From positions 146,763 through 210,762 of the forward strand of contig VIEA01000002.1 in the NCBI GenBank assembly GCA_008087055.1: 64,000 nucleotides of DNA, written 5' to 3'. The position numbers were made by a program, and so were the translations under genes. Positions 37,260 to 46,217 of the stretch are shown here, piece after piece. This DNA is from Gammaproteobacteria bacterium LSUCC0096 (GTDB lineage Bacteria; Pseudomonadota; Gammaproteobacteria; Pseudomonadales; Litorivicinaceae). The notes beneath the pieces were generated by a model that saw only the letters and a list, made by a program, of their open reading frames with translations, was not told where the DNA came from and did no database searches. Every line of letters starts with the position of its first letter. Within the stretch, counting starts at the first letter, position 1.

Positions 37260-37853
37260 CTACTCCCTACGAACGAGTGCGTTGTAGCCATTTTTCGTCA
37301 GCACGTCGGCTGCGGCCCGCATATCGCGCACCGTCTTAAATGGGCCAAGTACGATTCGATACCAGCCGCCATTTGTTTCGCTTGGCGGGATCACTCGCGC
37401 TTTTAAATCCAAAAATAATAAGGCGACACGAGTATCCTCGGCCGCCTCAGCTGTCCTAAATGAAGCGACCTGAATAATCGTACTTTTTAGCTTTTCAGCA
37501 ACGGCTTCATCACGAGATTGCCCTGCTTCAACGTCAATGGGGACTTCGCCCGTAATCAACAACTCATAAAATGTGTAAAAGTTCTCAGGTGCCTCGGGGA
37601 CCTCTTGCTGAACCGTTGTCGTTTGGTCTGAGTTGGTTGGCGTCTCTATGACAGGAGATGGAGACTCTGTGATCTGTGCTTCTGGTTGCCTTGGTTCTTC
37701 AGGTTCTGCTGTCGATGCACTCTGATTGAGCCAAATAAGCCCAGTTGCGACAGCGCCAAGTAAAACAATGCTCAAGGTGATTCCGACAGCAGCACTGGGC
37801 CCTTTCTTTTCGGGGCGTCGGTGTCTCGCTGCTTGAGTCGAATAGTCGCGCAT
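37260..37853 (-). CDS. SPOR-domain protein (FtsN-like position)
   Basis: A 197-aa bitopic protein: short basic N-terminus, one membrane helix (about 23-44, [21 protein letters not shown]), a Pro/Glu/Thr-rich periplasmic linker and a C-terminal SPOR domain (about 122-197, [20 protein letters not shown], then [14 protein letters not shown]) that binds denuded septal glycan. Located between argS and hslV, as the FtsN-like gene of Pseudomonas, but shorter than E. coli FtsN. One-base overlap with the argS stop. Confidence 0.9.
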   Translation of the reverse strand: MRDYSTQAARHRRPEKKGPSAAVGITLSIVLLGAVATGLIWLNQSASTAEPEEPRQPEAQITESPSPVIETPTNSDQTTTVQQEVPEAPENFYTFYELLITGEVPIDVEAGQSRDEAVAEKLKSTIIQVASFRTAEAAEDTRVALLFLDLKARVIPPSETNGGWYRIVLGPFKTVRDMRAAADVLTKNGYNALVRRE

Positions 37854-39595
37854 TACATGGACCGTGGTGCACTAACGCCGAGTAGATCGAGGCCATTACG
37901 AATGACTGTTTGAACCGCTTTGGCGAGTGCTAAGCGTGCATCACGAACGTCCATCTCATCCACAAGCAGTCGCGTTCCGTTGTACCAACGATGGAAGTCG
38001 GCTGCGAGGTCTTGCAGGTAATAGCAAATGAGGTGTGCCTCTAAGGAATCAGCAGCTTTACTAACGATTTCTGGGAATCGTCCGATTGCTTTGGCCAGAT
38101 CTAACTCTTCTTGAGTGACCAGAGATGTTAAATGGTCCAGGCCACGTTGTTGGTCAAATGGCTGACCTTCCAATCCCTCAAATACACGACAAATGCGCGC
38201 ATGCGCATATTGAATGTAGTAGACCGGATTATCTTTTGACTGGCTGGTGGCGAGCGAAAGATCAAAATCTAAGTGTTGGTCCGCTTTGCGCATGACGTAG
38301 AAATAACGACATGCATCGCGGCCAACATCGTCTCTTAACTCTCTTAGGGTTACAAATGAGCCTGAACGCGTCGACATTTGTAGGCGTTCACCGTCTTTGT
38401 AGAGGATTGCAAATTGGACTAGCCGAATAGTCAGTCGCTCTGGATCAAATCCAAGTGCTTGAGCGGCAGCTTTGATTCGAACGATATAGCCATGATGGTC
38501 TGCGCCCCACACATAGATGATTCGATCAAATCCACGCGAGAACTTGTTGGCGATGTACGCGATGTCGCTTGCAAAGTAAGTGGTTTCACCGTTGTCTCTC
38601 CGAACAACGCGGTCTTTATCGTCACCAAAGTCTGTTGATCGGAACCATGTTGCGCCGCCCTGTTCGTAGAGGTGGCCGCGCTCTTCAAGTGTTGCGATAG
38701 CACGGTCGATCTCGCCAGATGTCACGAGAGACTTCTCGCTGAACCACTCATCAAAGTCTGCGCCGAACTCTGACAAATCATTTTTGATGTCATCAAGAAT
38801 CGCTGTGAGCGCGAGATCAAACGGATGCTGCCACTTATCTCCTAGAGATGCTTTGGCATTCTGAATTAATCCATCGATGTGCGCGTCTTTGGTGTCTTCA
38901 GAATCCATTGGGATGCCATCAAGCAGCATATCAAAGGAAATTTGTAGCGAATTTCCAGTATGTTGGAACAAGGTGGCACCGAGGTCAGCGATGTAGTCAC
39001 CCTGATAGCCTGCTGATGGAAATGTAACGGATTCTCCAGTGTGTTCGAGATACCGTATAAACACGCTGACAGCCAAGATATTCATTTGACGGCCCGCATC
39101 ATTGACATAGTACTCGGCTTCAACCTGATGCCCACGCGCCTTTAATAAGTTCACAAGTGTTGCACCGTAGGCAGCGCCACGACCATGACCGACATGCAAA
39201 GGTCCGGTCGGGTTGGCAGAGACGTATTCAACCTGCACGCGCTCTTCGGTGGCTTGATGCAGACCAAAATGTTCTTGTTCTGCCAGGCATTTGATGACTG
39301 GCTCGAAGGTAGCATCTTTTGCTAAGCGAATATTGATGAAGCCAGGTCCGGCAATTTCCGTTGCGCTGATATTGTCTGATTGAGGGAGTTGTGCAAGGAG
39401 TCTCTCTGCAAGTTCGCGAGGCGCCATTTTGGCGGCCTTTGCATGCATCATAGCAACATTGGTCGCAAGGTCTCCGCGTGCAGGATCACGGGTATTTTCG
39501 ATTTGCACAGGTTTGCGATCTGCGGCATCAATGATGCCTTGAGTCGTGAGTTGATCGAGCGCTTGTTCAAATAGCGCAGCGACAGCTTCCTTCAT
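37853..39595 (-). CDS. argS: Arginyl-tRNA synthetase
   Basis: Class I synthetase, 580 aa. HIGH-like motif in VSANPTGPLHVGHGRGAAYG, the N-terminal tRNA-recognition domain (1-110) and the DALR anticodon-binding domain at the C-terminus. The KMSKS element is degenerate (QMSTRSGSFVTL), as is common in ArgRS. First gene of a run reaching tatC. The ribosome site GGAGG is part of a small hairpin at 39601-39615. Confidence 0.98.
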   Translation of the reverse strand: MKEAVAALFEQALDQLTTQGIIDAADRKPVQIENTRDPARGDLATNVAMMHAKAAKMAPRELAERLLAQLPQSDNISATEIAGPGFINIRLAKDATFEPVIKCLAEQEHFGLHQATEERVQVEYVSANPTGPLHVGHGRGAAYGATLVNLLKARGHQVEAEYYVNDAGRQMNILAVSVFIRYLEHTGESVTFPSAGYQGDYIADLGATLFQHTGNSLQISFDMLLDGIPMDSEDTKDAHIDGLIQNAKASLGDKWQHPFDLALTAILDDIKNDLSEFGADFDEWFSEKSLVTSGEIDRAIATLEERGHLYEQGGATWFRSTDFGDDKDRVVRRDNGETTYFASDIAYIANKFSRGFDRIIYVWGADHHGYIVRIKAAAQALGFDPERLTIRLVQFAILYKDGERLQMSTRSGSFVTLRELRDDVGRDACRYFYVMRKADQHLDFDLSLATSQSKDNPVYYIQYAHARICRVFEGLEGQPFDQQRGLDHLTSLVTQEELDLAKAIGRFPEIVSKAADSLEAHLICYYLQDLAADFHRWYNGTRLLVDEMDVRDARLALAKAVQTVIRNGLDLLGVSAPRSM

Positions 39596-39600
39596 AGTGT

Positions 39601-39615
39601 CCCTCCGGTTGAGGG
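39601..39615 (-). other. Small hairpin including the argS ribosome binding site
   Basis: CCCTC and GAGGG pair around a 5-base loop; on the transcribed strand the 3' arm is the GAGGG Shine-Dalgarno of argS, five bases before its ATG. A short stem, so any control of translation would be mild. Confidence 0.35.
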
Positions 39616-39628
39616 CGCGAGTGTAGCA

Positions 39629-41590
39629 TTACCAAAGGTCCCAGGGATCCACATCCAACTGAAACATGACTTTTCCCTGCTTTTTATAGGCCCATGGACC
39701 GGTTTCTTTCAGAACCCATTGGATTAATGAGCGTTTTCCTAGGATTAAAAGTTGGCCATGATATTGGCGATTGCGGCGCTCCATTGGAGCAGGTGCGGGC
39801 CCAAGTACGCGGACGGGGCAATTTAAGGCTCGGATTTGATGGGCGATCGCACCTAAGGCTTCAAACACTGGAGCAGATGTTGTGGCGCGCGCTGTGATGA
39901 GGGCTAGATGCGATTCTGGTGGCCAATCAAATTGTTGGCGCTCACGAAGCATGGCCGTCGCTAGATAATCATAATCTTGCCTCAGTATGCGTTCGAACCA
40001 TTCCGAATCTGGGCGGTGTGTTTGGATCAGCACTTGGCCAGTTGCTCCATGGCGTCCAGCGCGACCTGCAACTTGAGTCAGTAGTTGGGCGAAATGTTCT
40101 AGCGATCTGAAATCAGCGCCTGATAGCCCTTGATCCGCATCAGTGACCACGACAGTTGAGAGCTTTTGGAAATCATGTCCTTTGGCAAGCATTTGTGTGC
40201 CAACCAGGATGCAGGGATTACCATCAATCACTGGTTGGATCAGTTGTTCGAATGCGCGCCGTCGAGCAGTCGTATCGCGATCGACTCGAATAATTGGGAC
40301 ATCAGGAAAGCTCTCAGTCAAAGCTTCTTCCAAGCGTTCAGTCCCATGCCCAACAGCGAGTAGATTGAGCCCTGAGCATTCGGGGCAGACAGTGACTGGG
40401 CGTTGGCGATGATCACAATGATGACACCACAAAGAATCTGGTTGGCGATGTAGAGTCGGTTTTGCATCGCAATGCTTACAGCCCGGAATCCATCCGCAGT
40501 CAGTGCACATCAGGACCGGGGAGTACCCTCGTCGATTAAGGAAAACGAGTGCTTGCTGGTCATGATCGATGGCATGACGGATGGCTCGTCGCGCGGCTTC
40601 ACTCAGTCCGTCTTTGGGTTTGTCATGTCTTGCATCGATCAAGCGAATTGTCGGCCGAGGTTGTTGCCCGGGTCGCGCTGATAAGCGTAATCGAATGTAC
40701 TTGCCGAGCTCTGCCTGCTGCCATGTTTCAAGTGATGGCGTCGCCGAAGAGAGTACAACAGGAATGCCCGTTTGCTGAGCCCGAACAATTGCGAGATCGC
40801 GAGCCGAGTAACGACATCCTTCTTGATTTTTGTAGGCTCCATCATGTTCTTCGTCAACTAAGATCAGCCCAAGTTTTGGAAGTGGTGTGAATAATGCTGA
40901 ACGCGTTCCGATCAAGACATCAGCAATGCCCTCGGCAGATGCCACGAAGGCTTTTGTTCGAGCGCCATCAGCGATGCCTGAGTGGGATACTGCGAGCTCA
41001 CCATCAAGCTGATCTTGAATCCTTGCCACCATTTGGCCCGTGAGTCCAATTTCGGGAACGAGCAACAGAACTTGCTGGCCTCGCCTGATTGTTCGGTGAA
41101 TCAGTTCAGAAAAGACCTGCGTTTTTCCGCTGCCGGTCACGCCTTGGAGTAAAAAGCATTGGAATTGATTAGCTTTTTGATCCACTGAATCGATTGCATG
41201 CTGTTGCTCGTTGGTGAGCGCATAGGTCGGGGAGTTGTTGTGACCTGTTTCAGTTTTGGGCTTTGGGAGTGGCTTGCCTTTACGAAGTGTCGTCGGGAGG
41301 CTTGAGAGCAAAAGATCACCCGGTGGTGCGAGATAGTAGTCAGAAGCAAAATCCACTAACGCCTGATGTTGTCGGCTAATGATCGGTTTTTCATCGATGA
41401 TGGTAACAATAGATTTAATTGTGTCGAGCACTTCAGATGTATCAGCTTTTCCAGCGCAAATCCCGATTATTTCTCGTGATCCGAGAGGTACTTGCACGCG
41501 CACACCAGCATCGATGAGAACATCTGATGCGTAGGTGAGCGGTTCGAAAAACGGCCCGGGAACAAATACTTTGATAAAAAAGCGTGACAT
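39629..41590 (-). CDS. priA: Primosomal protein N' (replication-restart helicase PriA)
   Basis: 3'-5' helicase that reloads replisomes at stalled forks. Start at 41590 (MSRFFIKVFVPGPFFEPLTY, 653 aa); the frame is open back to 41722 but that crosses the rpmE start region. Walker A GVTGSGKTQVF, Walker B VDEEHDGAYK, and eight zinc cysteines in CTDCGWIPGCKHCD plus CHHCDH and CPEC. Slightly shorter than E. coli PriA (732). Divergent from rpmE. Confidence 0.97.
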   Translation of the reverse strand: MSRFFIKVFVPGPFFEPLTYASDVLIDAGVRVQVPLGSREIIGICAGKADTSEVLDTIKSIVTIIDEKPIISRQHQALVDFASDYYLAPPGDLLLSSLPTTLRKGKPLPKPKTETGHNNSPTYALTNEQQHAIDSVDQKANQFQCFLLQGVTGSGKTQVFSELIHRTIRRGQQVLLLVPEIGLTGQMVARIQDQLDGELAVSHSGIADGARTKAFVASAEGIADVLIGTRSALFTPLPKLGLILVDEEHDGAYKNQEGCRYSARDLAIVRAQQTGIPVVLSSATPSLETWQQAELGKYIRLRLSARPGQQPRPTIRLIDARHDKPKDGLSEAARRAIRHAIDHDQQALVFLNRRGYSPVLMCTDCGWIPGCKHCDAKPTLHRQPDSLWCHHCDHRQRPVTVCPECSGLNLLAVGHGTERLEEALTESFPDVPIIRVDRDTTARRRAFEQLIQPVIDGNPCILVGTQMLAKGHDFQKLSTVVVTDADQGLSGADFRSLEHFAQLLTQVAGRAGRHGATGQVLIQTHRPDSEWFERILRQDYDYLATAMLRERQQFDWPPESHLALITARATTSAPVFEALGAIAHQIRALNCPVRVLGPAPAPMERRNRQYHGQLLILGKRSLIQWVLKETGPWAYKKQGKVMFQLDVDPWDLW

Positions 41591-41704
41591 AGGCTTCCGT
41601 GAACACCCTAGTGTTTGATAGACTCCGCCGCCCAAACTTAGATGCGGTGCCCGACGCGTAACGTGGTTGGGGAAGCGGCATCGATTATACAGAGGATAGA
41701 ACAG

Positions 41705-41920
41705 ATGAGAGCGGATATTCATCCAGCGTATTCGGACGTAAAGGTTACATGCTCATGCGGAGCAACCTATGAAACGCGTTCAACAAAAGGCGAAGATTTT
41801 TCAATCGACGTATGCCAAGAGTGCCACCCTTTCTACACTGGTAAGCAGAAAGTTGTTGATACTGGTGGACGTATCGATCGCTTCAATAAGCGCTTCGGTG
41901 GTCGAACAATTTCTAAGTAA
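41705..41920 (+). CDS. rpmE: Ribosomal protein L31, zinc-binding type
   Basis: 71-aa large-subunit protein. Start ATG 41705 ([19 protein letters not shown]). Zinc ligands Cys16, Cys18, Cys37 and Cys40 (CSC and CQEC) mark the zinc-containing form, which serves as a zinc reserve in bacteria with a zinc-free paralogue. Followed by a strong terminator that begins 7 bp after its stop. Confidence 0.98.
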   Translation: MRADIHPAYSDVKVTCSCGATYETRSTKGEDFSIDVCQECHPFYTGKQKVVDTGGRIDRFNKRFGGRTISK

Positions 41921-42647
41921 AGCATTTACAAAAGCCGCTTTCATAGCGGCTTTTGTGTTTTCAGGGGCTGTTATCGCGGCGCCTTGTCCTGCACCACAAA
42001 CTCTTTCCCCGTTTTTCAAAGTTGATCGTGTGATTGATGGCGATACTGTCAAACTTGAGGACGGCTCTCGCGTCCGCTTGACTGGTTTCAATACATTTGA
42101 GTTAAAAGATTCAGGCTGGAAGCGTGATTATGCGTTGAGGGCTAAGAAACGAGTGATCGACGTCCTTCCAGAAGCAATTCAAGTGACTCCTTGGCCTGCA
42201 TCAAAAGATCGATATGGTCGTTTATTGGGTAATTTATGGATGGGTGAGGCGTATCTGGGCGAAGTACTCGTATCTGAGGGTCTTGCACTAACCGTCTCTG
42301 TACCGCCGGAAAATCGGTTGGTCGCGTGTCTGACATCAGCAGAATGGGATGCGCGTAAGTCTCGAATTGGTGTTTGGTCATTAAGCCAATTACCTGAACC
42401 AGCGAAAACGATGGCAGAAGGTGGCTTTCAGCATCGAGTCGGCGTAGTCACGCAGGTCGTAGATACGACGACAGTGATTCTTGATGGAAATCTGCGTGTG
42501 GTATTCCCAAAAGCAGATCCTGGCGTCACGGTCGGTGTGCGTTACGAGGTTCGCGGTTGGGTATCACGATCTCCGAAGTCTCTTCGAAGAAATTGGCCAT
42601 GGACACTGAAGCTCAACGATTTCAGTAACCGTATTCGGGTGTTCTAG
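41898..42647 (+). CDS. Secreted staphylococcal-nuclease-type endonuclease
   Basis: A thermonuclease-fold protein, 249 aa with the proposed GTG start at 41898, which lies inside rpmE. That start gives a good signal peptide ([20 protein letters not shown], cleavage near VIAA-PC); no other in-frame start gives one. Active-site parts are kept: [24 protein letters not shown] (Asp, Arg and Glu) and [12 protein letters not shown] (second Arg). A C-terminal OB-like extension of about 80 residues follows. The rpmE terminator stem lies within the signal-peptide codons. The stop overlaps the convergent mrcA by 4 bp. Confidence 0.8.
   Translation: MVEQFLSKAFTKAAFIAAFVFSGAVIAAPCPAPQTLSPFFKVDRVIDGDTVKLEDGSRVRLTGFNTFELKDSGWKRDYALRAKKRVIDVLPEAIQVTPWPASKDRYGRLLGNLWMGEAYLGEVLVSEGLALTVSVPPENRLVACLTSAEWDARKSRIGVWSLSQLPEPAKTMAEGGFQHRVGVVTQVVDTTTVILDGNLRVVFPKADPGVTVGVRYEVRGWVSRSPKSLRRNWPWTLKLNDFSNRIRVF
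41928..41961 (+). terminator. Rho-independent terminator of rpmE, inside nuclease signal sequence
   Basis: ACAAAAGCCGCT and AGCGGCTTTTGT form a perfect 12-bp stem with loop TTCAT, followed by GTTTTC. The A-rich and T-rich ends of the stem are typical of intrinsic terminators. It begins 7 bp after the rpmE stop. Confidence 0.85.
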
Positions 42648-45067
42648 AACAGCTGCTGCGGCGTCTGGATATTTTGGCCATCTGTTGATGGAATTACAGC
42701 TTGCGGAGCAGCATCTTTTGGCGGATTTTCCAGGAGGAAGAACTCTCGCATGGCATTTTTCTGCGACGCACGTGCTTTCGCTCCGGTTTCTGGATCGATA
42801 CGTGTTGCCACGACACCTGTCGGAAGTGCCGGTGTATCTTGCGGGATATCTTTTAAAGCGTGCTTCATGAATTCAATCCAAATTGGCAGCGCGGCGCGTC
42901 CGCCAAATTCAGAACGTCCGAGTGTTTTTGGTTGATCGAATCCGACCCAAACTGATGCCACGAGATTTTTTTGGTAGCCGTTAAACCATGCATCGACTTG
43001 ATCGTTGGTTGTGCCTGTTTTGCCTGCAAGATCCTGACGACCCAGTGATTTTGCTTTTTTTGCGGTCCCTTGCTGGACTACATCTTTTAACATGTCGTTA
43101 ATGAGAAAATGGATACGCTCATCTAAAACACGCGGCGCTATACGATCACTGTAGTCGAGCTCGAAAAAGTCAGACTTCGCAGGCCGTAACCGATTGTCGA
43201 ATTCTAAATCCACTGAGACCGAACGGCCGTCGCATTCTTTTTTACATACAGTGACTGGACGGGTTTGATACAACACTGCACCGTCTGCTGATTCGATACG
43301 ATCAATCAAATGGTTCTTCACTCGAAATCCACCGTTCGCGAAAATAGCGTACGTTTCAGCCATCTCAAGTGGTGTTAGCGAGGCGGTGCCAAGTGAAATC
43401 GAGAGATCCCTTGGTAACTTTCCAGTGTCGAGGCCAAAACGATCTGCGATATCAATGATTCGACTTACTCCAAGTTCGCGGACAAGTCGCACCGATACGA
43501 GGTTTCTTGATTTATAAAGCGCTGTCCGAAGGCGGGTTGGACCTAAAAATGTCCCGCCGGAGTTTTGTGGGCGCCAGTCGGTTGCGCCTTCCGTTTGGTC
43601 GAATACGACAGGCGCATCGTTAATCTGGGTTGCTGGCGTCATGCCTGACTCGAGGGCGGCTGTGTAGATCAGGGGCTTGATCCCAGAGCCAACTAATCGG
43701 CCGCCTTGCGTTGCGCGATTAAATTTGGATTCAAAATAGTTGAATCCGCCAATCATCGCTCGAATAGCACCTGTATTTGGATCGAGAGCCACAAAACCCG
43801 ATTCAACTTCAGGTTTTTGCGCAAGCCACCAGCGCGTGTCATCTTTCAGAACCCGAATCAGATCGCCTGGTGCAACGAGTGTTCTGGCATCGCGGACGCG
43901 AGGCCCGATGCTATTGACGCTACGATACTCGCGCGCCCATTCGAATCCTTTTTGTTCAATGATGATCGATTCATCATCTTTGGTGACTGCACGAATGGTT
44001 TTGTCAGTAACGGCGACAACAACAGCGGGTTCAAGTGGACCGATTGCATCAACGCTCGCGAGCTGTCGTTTCCAATCAAATAGTCCTGTGCCAATCAGTG
44101 CTTGCTCAACTCCCCGCCAACCGTGCCTGCGGTCATATTCCATCAGTCCGCGAATGACAGCATCTTGAGCATATTTTTGCTGTTCGCCGTTGATGGTAGT
44201 GAACACGCGCAAGCCATCGGTATATGCACGATCGTCGAAGATTTCCAAAGCGATCCGGCGTGCTTCCTCAGCAACGTAAGGGGCGGTGAGGTCCAGTTGA
44301 ACACCATGTAAGGAAGCCGTAACCGGTTGTTGAATGGCTTGATTAAAATCATAGTCTTCGATGAAGCCTAATTTCAGCATGCGCCCGAGAATCCAGTCAC
44401 GACGCTCTTTTGCGCGATCTGGATTGGCGATTGGGTTGTACTTCGATGGCGCTTTCGGAAGGCCCGCGATCATCGCTGATTGCGCGAGGGTTAACTCATC
44501 TAAATTCTTACCGTAGTAAATTTGTGACGCAGCGTTAACGCCATAAGCTCGATGACCGAGGAAGATCACATTGAAATACAGCTCAAGAATTTCATCTTTG
44601 CTCAGCGTTTTTTCAATCTCGAGTGCAAGCAGAATTTCTCTAAATTTCCGGGCAAATGTTCGCTCATGGCTTAAAAAGTAGTTTTTAGCGACCTGCATCG
44701 TAATGGTTGAACCACCAGACTGAATTTGACCACTTGAAACGAGCTGCCATGCAGCACGTGCAAGACCTAGAGGGTCAATGCCAACGTGGTCTCTGAAATT
44801 ATCATCCTCCGCGGCGAGAAAAGCGCGAACAAGATCAAGCGGGACTTCATTGATACTGACCGGATCACGCCGCTTTTCGCCAAACTGAGCGATCAATTGT
44901 CCGTCCGAAGTGAAAATCTGGAGCGGTGTTTGCAGTTGCACCGTACGCAATGATTCGACGTCTGGGAGTCCTGGTTTCAGGTAAAGATACCCGCCAACCA
45001 GGACAGCTGTTCCTAATAGCGCTGATGTCAATGCGAGGCTGATTAGAAAACGTATAGGGCCTGTCAC
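42644..45067 (-). CDS. mrcA: Penicillin-binding protein 1A
   Basis: Bifunctional peptidoglycan synthase, 807 aa. One N-terminal membrane helix (FLISLALTSALLGTAVLVGGYLYL), glycosyltransferase domain with catalytic Glu in AAEDDNFRDHVGID, an OB-like insert typical of class A1, and transpeptidase domain with SxxK serine in GSGIKPLIY, SRN (YKSRNLVS) and KTGTTNDQVDAWF. Divergent from the pilus-type genes, the usual arrangement mrcA/pilM-Q or mrcA/hofM-Q. Confidence 0.98.
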   Translation of the reverse strand: MTGPIRFLISLALTSALLGTAVLVGGYLYLKPGLPDVESLRTVQLQTPLQIFTSDGQLIAQFGEKRRDPVSINEVPLDLVRAFLAAEDDNFRDHVGIDPLGLARAAWQLVSSGQIQSGGSTITMQVAKNYFLSHERTFARKFREILLALEIEKTLSKDEILELYFNVIFLGHRAYGVNAASQIYYGKNLDELTLAQSAMIAGLPKAPSKYNPIANPDRAKERRDWILGRMLKLGFIEDYDFNQAIQQPVTASLHGVQLDLTAPYVAEEARRIALEIFDDRAYTDGLRVFTTINGEQQKYAQDAVIRGLMEYDRRHGWRGVEQALIGTGLFDWKRQLASVDAIGPLEPAVVVAVTDKTIRAVTKDDESIIIEQKGFEWAREYRSVNSIGPRVRDARTLVAPGDLIRVLKDDTRWWLAQKPEVESGFVALDPNTGAIRAMIGGFNYFESKFNRATQGGRLVGSGIKPLIYTAALESGMTPATQINDAPVVFDQTEGATDWRPQNSGGTFLGPTRLRTALYKSRNLVSVRLVRELGVSRIIDIADRFGLDTGKLPRDLSISLGTASLTPLEMAETYAIFANGGFRVKNHLIDRIESADGAVLYQTRPVTVCKKECDGRSVSVDLEFDNRLRPAKSDFFELDYSDRIAPRVLDERIHFLINDMLKDVVQQGTAKKAKSLGRQDLAGKTGTTNDQVDAWFNGYQKNLVASVWVGFDQPKTLGRSEFGGRAALPIWIEFMKHALKDIPQDTPALPTGVVATRIDPETGAKARASQKNAMREFFLLENPPKDAAPQAVIPSTDGQNIQTPQQLF

Positions 45068-45174
45068 GATGCTTCCATTCCAAGTGTTGGGTCAAAGTGT
45101 ACCTAAAATCAAAGTCCAATATCGATTTGACAGAGTTTAATTTCCTGCTTGGCTCTCCGGAATTGGAGGATCCC

Positions 45175-45732
45175 ATGCAAACCGACTCATCATGTCAGTC
45201 TCGAGTGTATCTAAGCTCTGATTCGCTTTATTGGATAAATGATGGAGATTGTCACCGCTATCAATTCGACTGCTTTCCGAAAGATGTAAATCCACAGCAT
45301 GTGATCGTGTCAGAGTTTTGGATCCATCGAGAAGTCTTAAGTGCTCAACGGGATCGGCATCGATTGTGTCGGCCAGGCTTTGATTATTTCGATTTTGTTG
45401 AGAATGAAGAAGCGCTCCAAATGTGCGCAAGTCTTCGGGCTCAAGCTTTTGATGTGCTCTCAAAGATTTTTGATTATGACTCTCTAGAAACCGTCACCCC
45501 GGAATCGGATTGGGTGTGCCAGCATCAGATTGATGGGGTCTTTGTCTGGCATTGTGAATCTGAACGGACTGGCTGTCTTGTTTCAAATATGAAGGTGACA
45601 CGCGTTGGATTTTGGTTGTCGTCCAAATCAGACAGTCAGTTATCAGCTTGGATAAGTCGCATCGGTTCAGTTCAGCCAATGGTTTGGTCAATTACTCCGA
45701 AAGATCTGTTGTTAGGACAATTCCCGTGCTGA
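45175..45732 (+). CDS. Unrecognised protein in the PilM/HofM position, 185 aa
   Basis: First gene of the pilus-alignment locus, where PilM (about 350 aa) or HofM (about 260 aa) is expected. Start ATG 45175 has a GGAGGA site at 45165-45170; a GTG at 45097 in frame is unsupported. I see no actin-fold phosphate loops (DxGxxx) of PilM. It is rich in cysteine (nine) and aromatic residues and has no membrane helix. Overlaps the PilN-like gene by 7 bp. It is either a strongly reduced PilM or a replacement; sequence alone does not decide. Confidence 0.6.
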   Translation: MQTDSSCQSRVYLSSDSLYWINDGDCHRYQFDCFPKDVNPQHVIVSEFWIHREVLSAQRDRHRLCRPGFDYFDFVENEEALQMCASLRAQAFDVLSKIFDYDSLETVTPESDWVCQHQIDGVFVWHCESERTGCLVSNMKVTRVGFWLSSKSDSQLSAWISRIGSVQPMVWSITPKDLLLGQFPC

Positions 45733-46217
45733 ATCTCACGCATTGGCGAGGGTCCTTGATACGCAAGCGCTATCTCTGGTGCCTGCGATGGTGTGCTTTT
45801 TTGACACTCAGCTTGGGTTCTGTTGCTCTGTCTGCTTGGGTGATGCTTGCGTCACTCATTCAAGATCTGCCGAATCAATCTGATGAATTAGAGTTGCTGC
45901 GACAAGCCAATGATCAATTGGCTTTTGATTTGATGGCTGATGACAAGTTAGTGAACGAGCTCGCGCAGTCGGTAGATATACAAGAGCAACAAGTGGCTCA
46001 TTTGTCTTCCCGATTGACCCGGTTAGAACGGTTGAGTGTTTTAGGGTCTTTGCGGTTGATGTCAGTTGTTGATGAGCCTACGAAAACAACGGTACGGGTG
46101 CAGCTAGGAGATCTCAGTCAACTTGATCGGGCAGACGCGAGTCCAGCACTGATCGTACGTTTAATCGATCCAGGAATACATGCGGTCGTAGCCGAGCTGG
46201 AAATCTCAGATGGATAG
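45726..46217 (+). CDS. PilN/HofN-like pilus assembly protein
   Basis: 163 aa with GTG start at 45726, giving VLNLTHWRGSLIRKRYLW, which is a recognisable though altered form of the PilN cytoplasmic INLLPWR segment that binds PilM. Then one membrane helix (about 25-48, FLTLSLGSVALSAWVMLASL), a coiled coil and a short ferredoxin-like end. In inner-membrane alignment complexes PilN pairs with PilO. Overlaps both neighbours. Confidence 0.72.
   Translation: MLNLTHWRGSLIRKRYLWCLRWCAFLTLSLGSVALSAWVMLASLIQDLPNQSDELELLRQANDQLAFDLMADDKLVNELAQSVDIQEQQVAHLSSRLTRLERLSVLGSLRLMSVVDEPTKTTVRVQLGDLSQLDRADASPALIVRLIDPGIHAVVAELEISDG

Noticed and set aside
40143..40890. Several frames of 65-113 codons opposite priA
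   Set aside because: They lie fully antisense to a well-conserved gene and have no ribosome sites or recognisable motifs.
45097..45174. GTG start adding 26 residues to the PilM-slot protein
   Set aside because: No ribosome site there, while GGAGGA stands right before the ATG at 45175.
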